From Mucilaginibacter straminoryzae (lineage in GTDB: Bacteria; Bacteroidota; Bacteroidia; Sphingobacteriales; Sphingobacteriaceae), in contig NZ_JALJEJ010000003.1 in assembly GCF_022953055.1 (NCBI RefSeq), forward strand, positions 1 to 64,000: a stretch of 64,000 nucleotides of DNA. The letters run 5' to 3'. The position numbers and the translations under genes were made by a program. A model generated the notes under the pieces. The model did no database searches. It saw only the letters and a program-made list of their open reading frames with translations, and was not told the DNA's origin. Each line of letters begins with the position of its first letter. Positions within the stretch are counted from its first letter, which is position 1. This document shows, piece after piece, positions 45,097 through 53,454 of this stretch.

Positions 45097-45537
45097 TTAT
45101 TTTACAGAGATTTCTCTGGTCTGAACTTTAGCTTCTTCTTTTTTGCCTACAGTCAGCTTCAAGATGCCATCGGTATACTCAGCATCGATGTTTGACTGGT
45201 CAGCGCTTTCTGGTAAAGTGAATGAGCGTACAAATGAATTGTAAGCATATTCGCGTTTACTGTATTTCTTGGTTTGTTCGTTGTTTTCGCTTTTCTTTTC
45301 AGCAGAAATGCTTAACACGTTCTTATCAAGGTTGATTTTAAAATCTTCTTTCTTTAAACCAGGTACGGCCAGTTCAATGTGGAACTCGTTTTCGGTTTCT
45401 GCAATGTTCACCGCAGGTATTCTGCTTACTAAACGGTCGCTTACGAATGAGTCGTTAAAAATTGATTCAAATACATCGCCGAACCAAGGGTTTAAACCAT
45501 TATTTTTGTTGCTTGGATTAAATTTTACAAGTGTCAT
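45097..45537 (-). CDS. Hsp20 / alpha-crystallin small heat-shock protein
   Basis: ATP-independent chaperone of 146 residues. The alpha-crystallin domain spans about 40-140, with the ELAVPGLKKEDFKINL, DGILKLTVGKKE and C-terminal KVQTREISVK parts. It would hold unfolded proteins under stress. It is divergent from the thioesterase gene. No heat-shock promoter was recognised. Confidence 0.95.
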   Translation of the reverse strand: MTLVKFNPSNKNNGLNPWFGDVFESIFNDSFVSDRLVSRIPAVNIAETENEFHIELAVPGLKKEDFKINLDKNVLSISAEKKSENNEQTKKYSKREYAYNSFVRSFTLPESADQSNIDAEYTDGILKLTVGKKEEAKVQTREISVK

Positions 45538-45670
45538 TTTTATATCCTCCAGAATTTTTGTTTATTAACTTCGTTTACATACTAATCAACTGTTATACCA
45601 AGGCCGAAAAAGAAGCGAAAGCAGACATTTTGGCTTGTGTGCAGGAAAACAAAAGACATTTTGACACCAC

Positions 45671-46120
45671 ATGGCTGAAACTATTGCTGATTATAACTTC
45701 AAAACGCCTATTCCCATCCGCTTTTCGGACATCGACGCTTATGGAAACGTAAGCAATACCATTTACTTCACATTTTTTGAGATTGCACGACTTGCGTATT
45801 GGCGCGACGCGATCAAATGGGATTTTAATAAAGCAGGTGTTATCTTGGGGCGGTCAGAGATAAATTATCTTAAAACGCTCACCATCGACGATAAAATCAA
45901 CTGCTACGTTCGCACTTCACGTATCGGGACCAGCAGCTTTGATGTGATGTATTTATTGACGAGAGAAACCGCTGAGGGCTCCGAAGAGATTTGCACCACC
46001 GGTAAATCTGTTTGTATCAGTTATGATTATGGTGCAAAAGAATCTATCCCGATCCCGACTGAGGAACGCGAGAGCATGATCCATTACGACGAGCCTGGTT
46101 TGATCACAAATACCAACTAA
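45671..46120 (+). CDS. Acyl-CoA thioesterase, 4HBT fold
   Basis: Hotdog-fold protein of 149 residues. TPIPIRFSDIDAYGNVSNTIYF has the conserved aspartate and the substrate-side helix of the YbgC/4HBT family. It is distinct from the paralogue at 28108. Acyl specificity is unknown. It is followed after 16 bases by a short AT-rich hypothetical gene. Confidence 0.85.
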   Translation: MAETIADYNFKTPIPIRFSDIDAYGNVSNTIYFTFFEIARLAYWRDAIKWDFNKAGVILGRSEINYLKTLTIDDKINCYVRTSRIGTSSFDVMYLLTRETAEGSEEICTTGKSVCISYDYGAKESIPIPTEERESMIHYDEPGLITNTN

Positions 46121-46136
46121 CTTATTAATAATTCAA

Positions 46137-46460
46137 ATGGAGTTGAAAGATTTCATAAAACAGTCGTTATTGGATATTGTAAATGGCGTTGAAGAAGCTA
46201 ATCAAGAAAAAAATCGGTTTCGACTAACAAGCCATATTCATCATGGAACTAAAGAGTCTGGACAAAGAGTTGAATTCGACGTTTCTGTTGTAGTGAATGA
46301 AACCTCGGAAAATAGTGCCAAAGGAGGTATAAAGATAGCTTTTGCGAATATTGGAGGCGGATTAAAACAATCGGACTCAAATCAAAATATTCAAAAAATA
46401 AAATTTGATATATTTATCGCGGAAAAACCTCTTGTAGATTCCAATCTTCCCAGCGCATAA
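46137..46460 (+). CDS. Conserved hypothetical protein
   Basis: A 107-residue protein, MELKDFIKQSLLDIVNGVEE at the start, a beta part with VEFDVSVVV and a glycine-rich turn KGGIKIAF, then KIKFDIFIA. The layout recalls a widespread small family found beside trypsin-like or caspase-like proteins (trypsin-co-occurring type), but I cannot assign it firmly. Its codons and base composition are more AT-rich than the flanking genes, which hints at recent acquisition. Confidence 0.6.
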   Translation: MELKDFIKQSLLDIVNGVEEANQEKNRFRLTSHIHHGTKESGQRVEFDVSVVVNETSENSAKGGIKIAFANIGGGLKQSDSNQNIQKIKFDIFIAEKPLVDSNLPSA

Positions 46461-46528
46461 CTTATTTTTTATAATCCAATTGATAAGAATAGGTGCAAAT
46501 CTCCAATTCTTAATAATGAATAGTTTAA

Positions 46529-47926
46529 CTAAAAGATCTTATCGGGATTGAGGATGTTATGCGGGTCGAATACCTGTTTGATTCCTTTCCATAACGCAAA
46601 ATGGACAGGCGAATACTTTATGGGCATAAAGGCTTTCTGCACATAGCCGATCCCGTGCTCGCCGGATAACGTGCCGCCCAATTTTACGGTAAGTTCGAAT
46701 ATTTCGCGTATGCCATCATTCAGCTTGTTCTTCCAATCGTAGTCGCTCATGCTGCCTTTGATGATGTTCACATGCAGGTTGCCATCACCAGCGTGGCCGT
46801 AGCAAACGGACTCAAAGCCGTACCGGTTGCCAATTTCTTTAATGCCTCTGATCAAATTTGGTAGTTCTGCCCGTTTCACTACGGTATCTTCCTCTTTATA
46901 AACCGAGTTAGATTTTACTGAAACACCCATTCTTCTCCGCATCCGCCAAAGCTCTTCTTTTTGCGCAGCACTATCGGCAAGTAAAACGTCCAGGCAGTTG
47001 AAGCTTTCTAAAACGGTGTTGATCTTTTCGCAGTCAGCAAAAATCATATCGGGATTATTGCCATCTACCTCAATCAACAGAAATGCCTGGGCATCGTCTT
47101 TTAAATCGAAAACAACGCCTTCGTGTTCCATCACCCACGCCACTCCTGTTCGCTCCATGAATTCCAGTGCAGAAGGAATAATACCCGCCCTGAAAATTGC
47201 AGATACCGCAGCACAGGCAGATTCATTATCGGGAAATGAGGCCAGCATCGAAACGTCGTGCGTGGGCTTAGGGATCAATTTAACCACAATCGCCGTTACG
47301 ATACCCAATGTCCCTTCAGAACCGATCATCAACTGCGTAAGGTTATAACCAGAGGCATATTTTAAGGTATTAGCCCCTGTCCAGATCAATTCGCCTGCAG
47401 GTAATGCCACCTGCAGGTTTAAAACATATTCGCGAATGGTGCCATATTTTACAACTCTCGGGCCACCTGAACCATGCGCTACATTTCCACCGATAAAGCA
47501 ACTCCCTTTACTGGCCGGATCGACAGGATAAAGTAAGCCTTTCTCTGCAACGGCATTCATAAAAACTTCGGTAATCACACCAGGTTGAACCGTAGCCTGC
47601 AAGTTCGCCTCGTCAATTTCAAGTATCTGGTTAAACCGTTCCATTGCAATCACCAGCCCTTTATTTACCGGCAAAGCGCCCCCGCTTAAACCTGTACCGG
47701 CACCGCGTGGTGTAACTGGAATCAAATATTCATTGCATAGCTTTAATAAAGCGGCAACCTGTTCCGGGGTTGACGGTTTGGCGACTACTTCCGGATAAAA
47801 GCGAAGGTCTTCCGTCTCGTCATGGCTGTATTTTTCCAGGCTTTCTTCGTTAGTGAAAATTGCATCGGCACCAACAGCCTGAATAAACAAGGCTAAGATT
47901 TCAGGGGTTATACGGTCGCAGTCCAT
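46529..47926 (-). CDS. FAD-linked oxidase, GlcD-like
   Basis: Vanillyl-alcohol-oxidase fold flavoprotein of 465 residues. The PP-loop region PVTPRGAGTGLSGGALPV binds FAD, and the C-terminal substrate domain has CYGHAGDGNLHVN and SGEHGIGYVQKAF, which fit 2-hydroxyacid dehydrogenases such as glycolate or D-lactate oxidase. No GlcE or GlcF partner lies beside it, so it may be a single-subunit D-lactate dehydrogenase (inference). It follows folB by three bases. Confidence 0.9.
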   Translation of the reverse strand: MDCDRITPEILALFIQAVGADAIFTNEESLEKYSHDETEDLRFYPEVVAKPSTPEQVAALLKLCNEYLIPVTPRGAGTGLSGGALPVNKGLVIAMERFNQILEIDEANLQATVQPGVITEVFMNAVAEKGLLYPVDPASKGSCFIGGNVAHGSGGPRVVKYGTIREYVLNLQVALPAGELIWTGANTLKYASGYNLTQLMIGSEGTLGIVTAIVVKLIPKPTHDVSMLASFPDNESACAAVSAIFRAGIIPSALEFMERTGVAWVMEHEGVVFDLKDDAQAFLLIEVDGNNPDMIFADCEKINTVLESFNCLDVLLADSAAQKEELWRMRRRMGVSVKSNSVYKEEDTVVKRAELPNLIRGIKEIGNRYGFESVCYGHAGDGNLHVNIIKGSMSDYDWKNKLNDGIREIFELTVKLGGTLSGEHGIGYVQKAFMPIKYSPVHFALWKGIKQVFDPHNILNPDKIF

Positions 47927-47929
47927 GCT

Positions 47930-48286
47930 TTATTTCTGATAAGTAATAGTCACCGAAGATGCCTTTACCTGCCCTTTCAACGGCGGGTTCAGTTTACGCA
48001 CCTGTACTTTTATGGCTTCAGCGAAACCAAACTCTGCACGGATCTGATCCAGTATGCCTTGCGCCACAGTTTCCAATAACTTACGCGGCACCGCCATTTC
48101 TGCTTCGGCTATCTGGTGCAGCCTTTCATAATTGAGGGTATGTAAAAGGTTGTCTTCGTTTAAATTTTCCGCAGGTTTAAAACTTACCGCAATATCCACC
48201 AGGAAACGGTTGCCCAGGTCCTGCTCTACCCGGTAATAACCGTGGCGGGCAAAAAATTCAGCTTCGTGCAAAGCAACTTCAATCAT
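47930..48286 (-). CDS. folB: Dihydroneopterin aldolase
   Basis: Folate-pathway enzyme of 118 residues. The catalytic block VALHEAEFFARHGYYRVEQDLGNRFLVDI carries the conserved glutamate and the conserved tyrosine, and a LNYERLHQIAEAEM helix follows. It probably shares a transcript with the FAD oxidase just downstream. Other folate genes are not in the window. Confidence 0.93.
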   Translation of the reverse strand: MIEVALHEAEFFARHGYYRVEQDLGNRFLVDIAVSFKPAENLNEDNLLHTLNYERLHQIAEAEMAVPRKLLETVAQGILDQIRAEFGFAEAIKVQVRKLNPPLKGQVKASSVTITYQK

Positions 48287-48315
48287 GTGTCAAAAGTAAA
48301 TTAAAGCATATAAAA

Positions 48316-49551
48316 ATGAGCAGGAAACGCGCGCTTTCATTAGATTTGCTTACCAAGTTACTACCAATTATGCCAAGAACAGACCTTTTTGAATCACCCG
48401 ACTACTTTCTTGTTGATGAACTTTTATCTGAAGAGCATAAGCTGATCAGGGAGATGGTACGCAGCTGGGTAAAAAAAGAATTGAGCCCGGTGATTGAAGA
48501 TTACGCCCAGCGCGCCGAGTTCCCGAAGCAGTTGCTAAGCGGATTGGTCGAACTGGGCGCTTTCGGCCCAACGATTCCTGTTGAATATGGCGGCGCGGGA
48601 TTGGATTATACCGCTTACGGCATCATGATGCAGGAGCTGGAGCGGGGCGATTCAGGTATCCGTTCTACGGCATCAGTTCAGGGGTCATTGGTGATGTACC
48701 CCATTTACACTTATGGGTCCGAAGAGCAGAGAAAAAAATATCTCCCTAAACTGGCGACAGGCGAATTAATGGGTTGCTTTGGATTGACAGAGCCAGACCA
48801 TGGCTCTAACCCAGGCGGAATGGTCACCAATATTAAAGATGCGGGCGATTATTATTTGTTAAATGGCGCCAAAATGTGGATTTCTAATGCACCGTTTGCG
48901 GATATCGCCGTGGTTTGGGCAAAGGATGAATCAGGGAAAATCCGAGGATTAATTGTTGAACGCGGCATGGAAGGTTTTACCACACCGGAGACACACAACA
49001 AATGGTCGCTGCGGGCATCTGCTACTGGCGAACTGGTGTTCGATAACGTAAAAGTGCCCAAAGGAAATATTTTCCCTAATGTCTCTGGGTTAAAGGGCCC
49101 GTTAGGTTGTCTCAACCAGGCGCGCTATGGTATTGCCTGGGGCGCGATTGGTGCGGCAATGGATTGTTATGACACTGCCTTGCGCTATGCTAAGGAACGT
49201 GTTCAGTTTGGTAAACCCATTGCGGGTTTTCAGCTTCAACAGAAAAAATTAGCGGAGATGATCAACGAGATTACCAAAGCACAATTACTGGCTTGGCGCC
49301 TGGGAACGTTAAAAAGCGAAAACCGGGCTACCGCTGCACAGATATCTATGGCCAAGCGAAACAACGTAGCTATGGCTTTAGATATTGCCCGCGAAGCAAG
49401 GCAGATGCTGGGCGGTATGGGTATTACCGGCGAATACAGTATTATGCGCCATATGATGAACCTGGAATCTGTGGTGACTTATGAGGGTACGCATGACATC
49501 CACCTGCTGATTACCGGTATGGATGTTACCGGGTTAGATGCGTTTAAATAA
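48316..49551 (+). CDS. Acyl-CoA dehydrogenase, glutaryl-CoA type
   Basis: FAD enzyme that oxidises acyl-CoA, 411 residues as written. An in-frame ATG at 48370 gives MPRTDLFESPDYFLVDE, which looks like the usual start; the first 18 residues may not be translated. The flavin loop GCFGLTEPDHGSNPGGM and the catalytic glutamate in VTYEGTHDIHLL are present. It resembles glutaryl-CoA dehydrogenases but could act on another short-chain acyl-CoA. It is convergent and directly adjacent to the GH1 gene. Confidence 0.9.
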   Translation: MSRKRALSLDLLTKLLPIMPRTDLFESPDYFLVDELLSEEHKLIREMVRSWVKKELSPVIEDYAQRAEFPKQLLSGLVELGAFGPTIPVEYGGAGLDYTAYGIMMQELERGDSGIRSTASVQGSLVMYPIYTYGSEEQRKKYLPKLATGELMGCFGLTEPDHGSNPGGMVTNIKDAGDYYLLNGAKMWISNAPFADIAVVWAKDESGKIRGLIVERGMEGFTTPETHNKWSLRASATGELVFDNVKVPKGNIFPNVSGLKGPLGCLNQARYGIAWGAIGAAMDCYDTALRYAKERVQFGKPIAGFQLQQKKLAEMINEITKAQLLAWRLGTLKSENRATAAQISMAKRNNVAMALDIAREARQMLGGMGITGEYSIMRHMMNLESVVTYEGTHDIHLLITGMDVTGLDAFK

Positions 49552-50895
49552 TCAGCTTTTTAAAAAATCGCGATACCAATAGCCTGATTTTTTGACGGTT
49601 CGTTTCAGTGTGTCAAAGTCGACGCGGATTAAACCAAATCGTGGGTGATAGCCTTCTGCCCATTCAAAGTTGTCCAGTAGCGTCCACACAAAATAGCCCT
49701 GTACGTTGCAGCCTTCGTTTTTTGCTTTCAAAACCTGGGCAAGATAATCCTGTAGATAAGCTATACGTTTATCATCGTTCACCTCGCCGTTCACCACTTC
49801 ATCCGGGAAGGCAACTCCATTCTCGGTAATGATGATCTTTTTAATCTGAGGATACTGACTGAATTTTTTGATCACTTGGTAGATCGCAGGCGGGTAAACC
49901 TCCCAACCCATTTCCGTAAGCGGCACATTCCGGTTTTCTGCTTTTACAAGGCTGGCGCCTATGTACGGCGTAAAGAAAGAATACTGCACAATCTCACGCG
50001 TATAATTTTGCAGGCCGATAAAATCAAAATCAAAATGTAAATTGTCTTCGTCGCCGGGCTTAAAATACTTCTCTATTTTCTTTAAAGCTGTCACCTCTTT
50101 TGTAGGGTAGCCCAAACCAAGTATAGGTTCAATAAACAACCGGTTGATCAATGCATCTGCACGAGCAGCCGCAGACACATCCCTGCTTGAATTGGTAAGC
50201 GGTTCTATATGCGAACAGGAAAACGTCGTTCCGATCTGCGCATCCGGGGGTAAAAGCTCGCGCAATATTTTTGCCCCGGCAACAATACTTAAAATTACGT
50301 GGTGTGTGGCAGGTAGAAAGTTACGCAATCCACTCCTTCCCGGTGCATGGATGCCCAGGAAATAACCTCCACCGGTAAATACGGAAGGTTCATTCATCAC
50401 CATCCAGTGCTTTACCCGGTCGCCAAAACTTTCTGCGCAAATGCGCACGAACTCGCTAAACCATTCCACAATATGGCGGTTGGTCCAGCCGCCAAGTACT
50501 TCCAGGTCCTGCGGTAGATCCCAGTGATAAAGGGTAATCCAGGGTTGTACGCCTTTTTCAAGGCAGTAGTTAATCACCTCGTTGTAATACTGGATGCCGT
50601 GAATATTAATCTCACCGGTGCCTTTAGGTAGAATACGTGTCCAGGAGATAGAGAAGCGGAAACAAGGGATACCCAGCTGTTTAATCAGGTCGATATCTTC
50701 TCGATAACGATTGTAGAAGTCGCATGCAGTAAGGGGGTGATCGCCGTTCTTGATCTTCCCTTTTTTTTGGGCGAATACATCCCAAATGGATTGGCCTTTA
50801 CCATCAGCGGTGGTAGCACCTTCCGTTTGAAGTGCCGCCGATGATACGCCCCAGTAAAAATCTTCGCCGAATAGTTTCCTGTTTATTTGATCCAT
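49552..50895 (-). CDS. GH1 beta-glucosidase
   Basis: Glycoside hydrolase family 1 enzyme of 447 residues with the acid/base E169 (MVMNEP) and nucleophile E358 (IIITENG). LYHWDLPQDL and the N-terminal FYWGVSSAALQTEG are family marks. It would release glucose from beta-glucosides; no signal peptide is visible, so it acts in the cytoplasm. A tiny ORF with a strong Shine-Dalgarno lies 128 bases upstream on the same strand. Confidence 0.96.
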   Translation of the reverse strand: MDQINRKLFGEDFYWGVSSAALQTEGATTADGKGQSIWDVFAQKKGKIKNGDHPLTACDFYNRYREDIDLIKQLGIPCFRFSISWTRILPKGTGEINIHGIQYYNEVINYCLEKGVQPWITLYHWDLPQDLEVLGGWTNRHIVEWFSEFVRICAESFGDRVKHWMVMNEPSVFTGGGYFLGIHAPGRSGLRNFLPATHHVILSIVAGAKILRELLPPDAQIGTTFSCSHIEPLTNSSRDVSAAARADALINRLFIEPILGLGYPTKEVTALKKIEKYFKPGDEDNLHFDFDFIGLQNYTREIVQYSFFTPYIGASLVKAENRNVPLTEMGWEVYPPAIYQVIKKFSQYPQIKKIIITENGVAFPDEVVNGEVNDDKRIAYLQDYLAQVLKAKNEGCNVQGYFVWTLLDNFEWAEGYHPRFGLIRVDFDTLKRTVKKSGYWYRDFLKS

Positions 50896-51023
50896 TAGTA
50901 ATACAGCCCCTTAAAAAACATGCAAAGAAACAAGAAACTAATTAAGGGCGCTTAAAGTTTTCGCAAAAAGATTGATTGCCGTAGCTATAACAGGCAAACA
51001 GGAAATATAGAATGCACGTGCAA

Positions 51024-51113
51024 TTAGTGCATAAACGCAGAACTCATTCTTTTGAGCATCACCCGCTCGCGGATGCGGCTAAATATTCTGAATACTTTAC
51101 TTACGAAATTCAT
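51024..51113 (-). CDS. Tiny basic ORF with perfect Shine-Dalgarno
   Basis: A 29-codon ORF from ATG at 51113, preceded by GGAGGTGTT, a near-perfect Shine-Dalgarno with five-base spacing, which is rare in this organism. The peptide begins MNFVSKVFRI, has seven K/R residues against one E, and is mildly amphipathic. It lies in a gene-poor stretch upstream of the GH1 gene. It may be a leader peptide, a small membrane-active peptide or a chance ORF; I do not recognise it. Confidence 0.5.
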   Translation of the reverse strand: MNFVSKVFRIFSRIRERVMLKRMSSAFMH

Positions 51114-51193
51114 AACACCTCCGTTTTGATACAAGGTCGGTATAGGTTATGAATTTAAAGTGCAGTTGATGTGATGTTTATGTTAATAGGTTA

Positions 51194-51214
51194 GAAGCAA
51201 GAACCAAGAATCAA
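51194..51214 (+). repeat. Heptamer repeat, GARNCAA x3
   Basis: GAAGCAA, GAACCAA, GAATCAA in tandem, related to the five-unit run at 12102-12136. It lies between the tiny ORF and the 105-bp array. Confidence 0.75.
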
Positions 51215-51242
51215 GTGACCTCATTTTCGATTACAGCATATC

Positions 51243-51618
51243 GTAGAGACACGATATGTGGTGCTTTGTCTAAATTTTAGTTGGAGACGCAAGGTATTGT
51301 GTCTCTACGGTTTCAAAGGAAGAACTGGGTTGTGTTCTGCTAAATTTGTAGAGACATGATGCCTGGTGCTTTGTCTAAATTATAGTTCGAGACGCAAAGT
51401 ATTGCGTCTCTACGGTTTCAAAAGAAGAACCGGGTTATGTCCTGCTAAATTTGTAGAGACACAATACTTCGTGTCTTATCTAAATTGTAATTTGAGACGC
51501 AAGGTATTGCGTCTCTACGGTCTAAGAAAAAGAATCAATTTATTTCTTGCTGAATTTGTAGAGACACGATACCTCGTGTCTCTACAAATTATAGTTACAG
51601 ACGCGGCGTATTGCTTCC
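51243..51618 (+). repeat. 105-bp tandem array of two alternating palindromes
   Basis: The word GTAGAGAC recurs at 51243, 51348, 51453 and 51558, an exact 105-base period with about 3.6 copies. Each unit carries two hairpins: GTAGAGACACGA paired with TCGTGTCTCTAC (perfect at 51558-51585) and GAGACGCAA paired with TTGCGTCTC. The sequence is like REP/BIME palindromes. The period is 35 codons, so one frame stays open across copies and creates a false ORF. The rest of the gap 50896-51682 shows nothing else I can support. Confidence 0.85.
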
Positions 51619-51682
51619 ATAATTACGCTCTATTTAGGCGCAGTTATTTTCATTAAACTTGTTATAGTAAATTTTTAAAAGA

Positions 51683-52162
51683 ATGAAACAGGAATTGGTA
51701 TCGCAATACAGCGCATCACTTAAAATGCTTATACAAACCATTAGCAAATGTCCTGACGAGCTATGGGATGATACCAACCATCAGAGTCCTTATTGGCAAA
51801 TCGTCTATCATTCGCTCCATTTCACAGCCTTATACCTATCAGACAATGAAACACTATTCAGCCCCTGGGCAGGTCACCGCTTAGGTGCCCATCAGTTAGG
51901 GAATTCAGCAGCGATTATTGTTAGTCAGGCTTATCTTAAAATAGAAATGGAAGAACTGGCCCGGCAAATAATTGATACGCTCCATGTTAAGATTTATAGG
52001 CAGGATATGGAAGCTCCGTCGGGCTTTGAGTGGTTGCCCATGAATAAGTTTGAGCTACATCTTTACAATTTGCGACATTTACAACACCACATCGGGCAAT
52101 TGGTAGAACGTCTGCATAGTGTCGGAATTTACGGAGTAGATTGGATAGGAAGCATAAATTAA
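51683..52162 (+). CDS. DinB-fold protein
   Basis: Four-helix protein of 159 residues with the metal-histidine pattern of the DinB/YfiT family: YHSLHF in the first half and NLRHLQHHIGQLVERL in the second. Members include metal-dependent thiol transferases such as BstA; the substrate here is unknown. It is monocistronic. Confidence 0.8.
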   Translation: MKQELVSQYSASLKMLIQTISKCPDELWDDTNHQSPYWQIVYHSLHFTALYLSDNETLFSPWAGHRLGAHQLGNSAAIIVSQAYLKIEMEELARQIIDTLHVKIYRQDMEAPSGFEWLPMNKFELHLYNLRHLQHHIGQLVERLHSVGIYGVDWIGSIN

Positions 52163-52228
52163 ACCATTAGCGGGTTGCGCTATGGTCCCATGCTAAGAGA
52201 AGGAACAGGAAGGGGTAACTACCATTAG

Positions 52229-52262
52229 AAACCCCTCCCTGACCCTCCCAAAGGGGAAGGAA
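52229..52262. repeat. Dispersed inverted-repeat element, locus C (partial)
   Basis: AACCCCTCCCTGACCCTCCC followed by AAAGGGGAAGG, a hairpin like those in the elements at 30565 and 44862, with no second half. It sits between the DinB-fold gene and lysA. Confidence 0.55.
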
Positions 52263-52278
52263 AACTAACGTTAAAATT

Positions 52279-53433
52279 TTATTCGCTGTACACGCTCTGT
52301 ACCTGGTCGCGAAGGTTGTAGTGCGAAGCCATTACCTCGCCGTAAGCACCGGCGGTTCGAACAGCGATCAGATCACCGCGGAACGATTCCGGTAGTTCTA
52401 CATCTTTGCGGAAACAGTCTGTGCTTTCGCAGATTGGCCCTACTACGTCATATTTCACCGGCTCGGCTTTCGCGTCCTGCGTTAAATTCTCAATCTGGTG
52501 ATAGGCCTGGTACAACATCGGGCGGATCAGCTCGGTCATGCCTGCGTCTAGTACCAGGAAGTTCTTTTTCAAGCCATTTTTCACGTAAAGAACGCTCGCA
52601 ATCAAAGAGGCACATTGTGCCACCAAAGCACGGCCTAATTCAAAATGAACCTCTTGTCCGGGTTTTACGGTCAGGAAGTCGTTAAATACTTTAAAATAAG
52701 CGTTAAAATCGGCGATATTGTCCGTATCAGGCTTGTAATAGTTCACGCCAAGGCCACCGCCAACATTCAGTACTTTAATATTGAAACCGCGTTCTTCAAA
52801 CCAAACGCTCATTTCGTTTACCCTTACGCAAAGGCTTTTAAAAGCTTCCAGATCAGTAATCTGCGAACCGATGTGGAAGTGGATACCGATCAGTTCCAGG
52901 TTTTGGCAATTCTTCAGCGTATCCACTACATCCGGCAATTGCCACATATTTACCCCGAACTTGTTCTCGTCCAGCCCAGTAGTGATGTAATGGTGGGTAT
53001 GTGCATCAACATTCGGGTTGATCCGGATAGCCAGTTTTGCTTTTTTACCCTTTGCCCCTGCCAGATCATTGATCACTAACAGTTCCTGAACCGATTCTAC
53101 GTTAAAACAAAAAATATCCAGGTCGAGGGCGGCATTGATTTCCCGGTCAGATTTACCAACACCCGCGAAAACCACTTTGTCTTTTCCGAAGCCGTATTCT
53201 ACAGCCGATTTCACTTCATTACCGCTTACACAATCTGCGCCAAAGCCAAAAGACTGAATTGCTTGAAGCACCTTCGGGTTGAAATTGGCTTTCATGGCAT
53301 AATGCACTTGATAACCGTAAACATCAGCCGCATCGCGGCAGGCAGTTAAAGTATTGCGTAATAAACCCAGATCGTAATAGTAAAATGGTGTCTCGGTTTG
53401 TTTAAAACGTTGTATGGTATCGTTGCTGAACAT
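52279..53433 (-). CDS. lysA: Diaminopimelate decarboxylase
   Basis: Last step of lysine synthesis, PLP-dependent. The PLP lysine is K48 in YAMKANFNP. HFHIGSQI, NVGGGLGVNYY and VGPICESTDCF are family marks. The length of 384 is short but complete. It follows the aspartate kinase by 21 bases on the same strand, so both ends of the lysine branch are co-transcribed. Confidence 0.95.
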   Translation of the reverse strand: MFSNDTIQRFKQTETPFYYYDLGLLRNTLTACRDAADVYGYQVHYAMKANFNPKVLQAIQSFGFGADCVSGNEVKSAVEYGFGKDKVVFAGVGKSDREINAALDLDIFCFNVESVQELLVINDLAGAKGKKAKLAIRINPNVDAHTHHYITTGLDENKFGVNMWQLPDVVDTLKNCQNLELIGIHFHIGSQITDLEAFKSLCVRVNEMSVWFEERGFNIKVLNVGGGLGVNYYKPDTDNIADFNAYFKVFNDFLTVKPGQEVHFELGRALVAQCASLIASVLYVKNGLKKNFLVLDAGMTELIRPMLYQAYHQIENLTQDAKAEPVKYDVVGPICESTDCFRKDVELPESFRGDLIAVRTAGAYGEVMASHYNLRDQVQSVYSE

Positions 53434-53454
53434 TAATCAAGTCGTATTAAATAA

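Noticed and set aside
51243..51618. CRISPR array
   Set aside because: The repeated parts fill the whole 105-base unit and there are no unique spacers or cas genes nearby.
51366..51656. 96-codon ORF on the plus strand
   Set aside because: It is the open frame of the 105-bp tandem array, begins at a GTG, and its residues repeat in the same 35-residue period. The palindromes explain the sequence better than coding.
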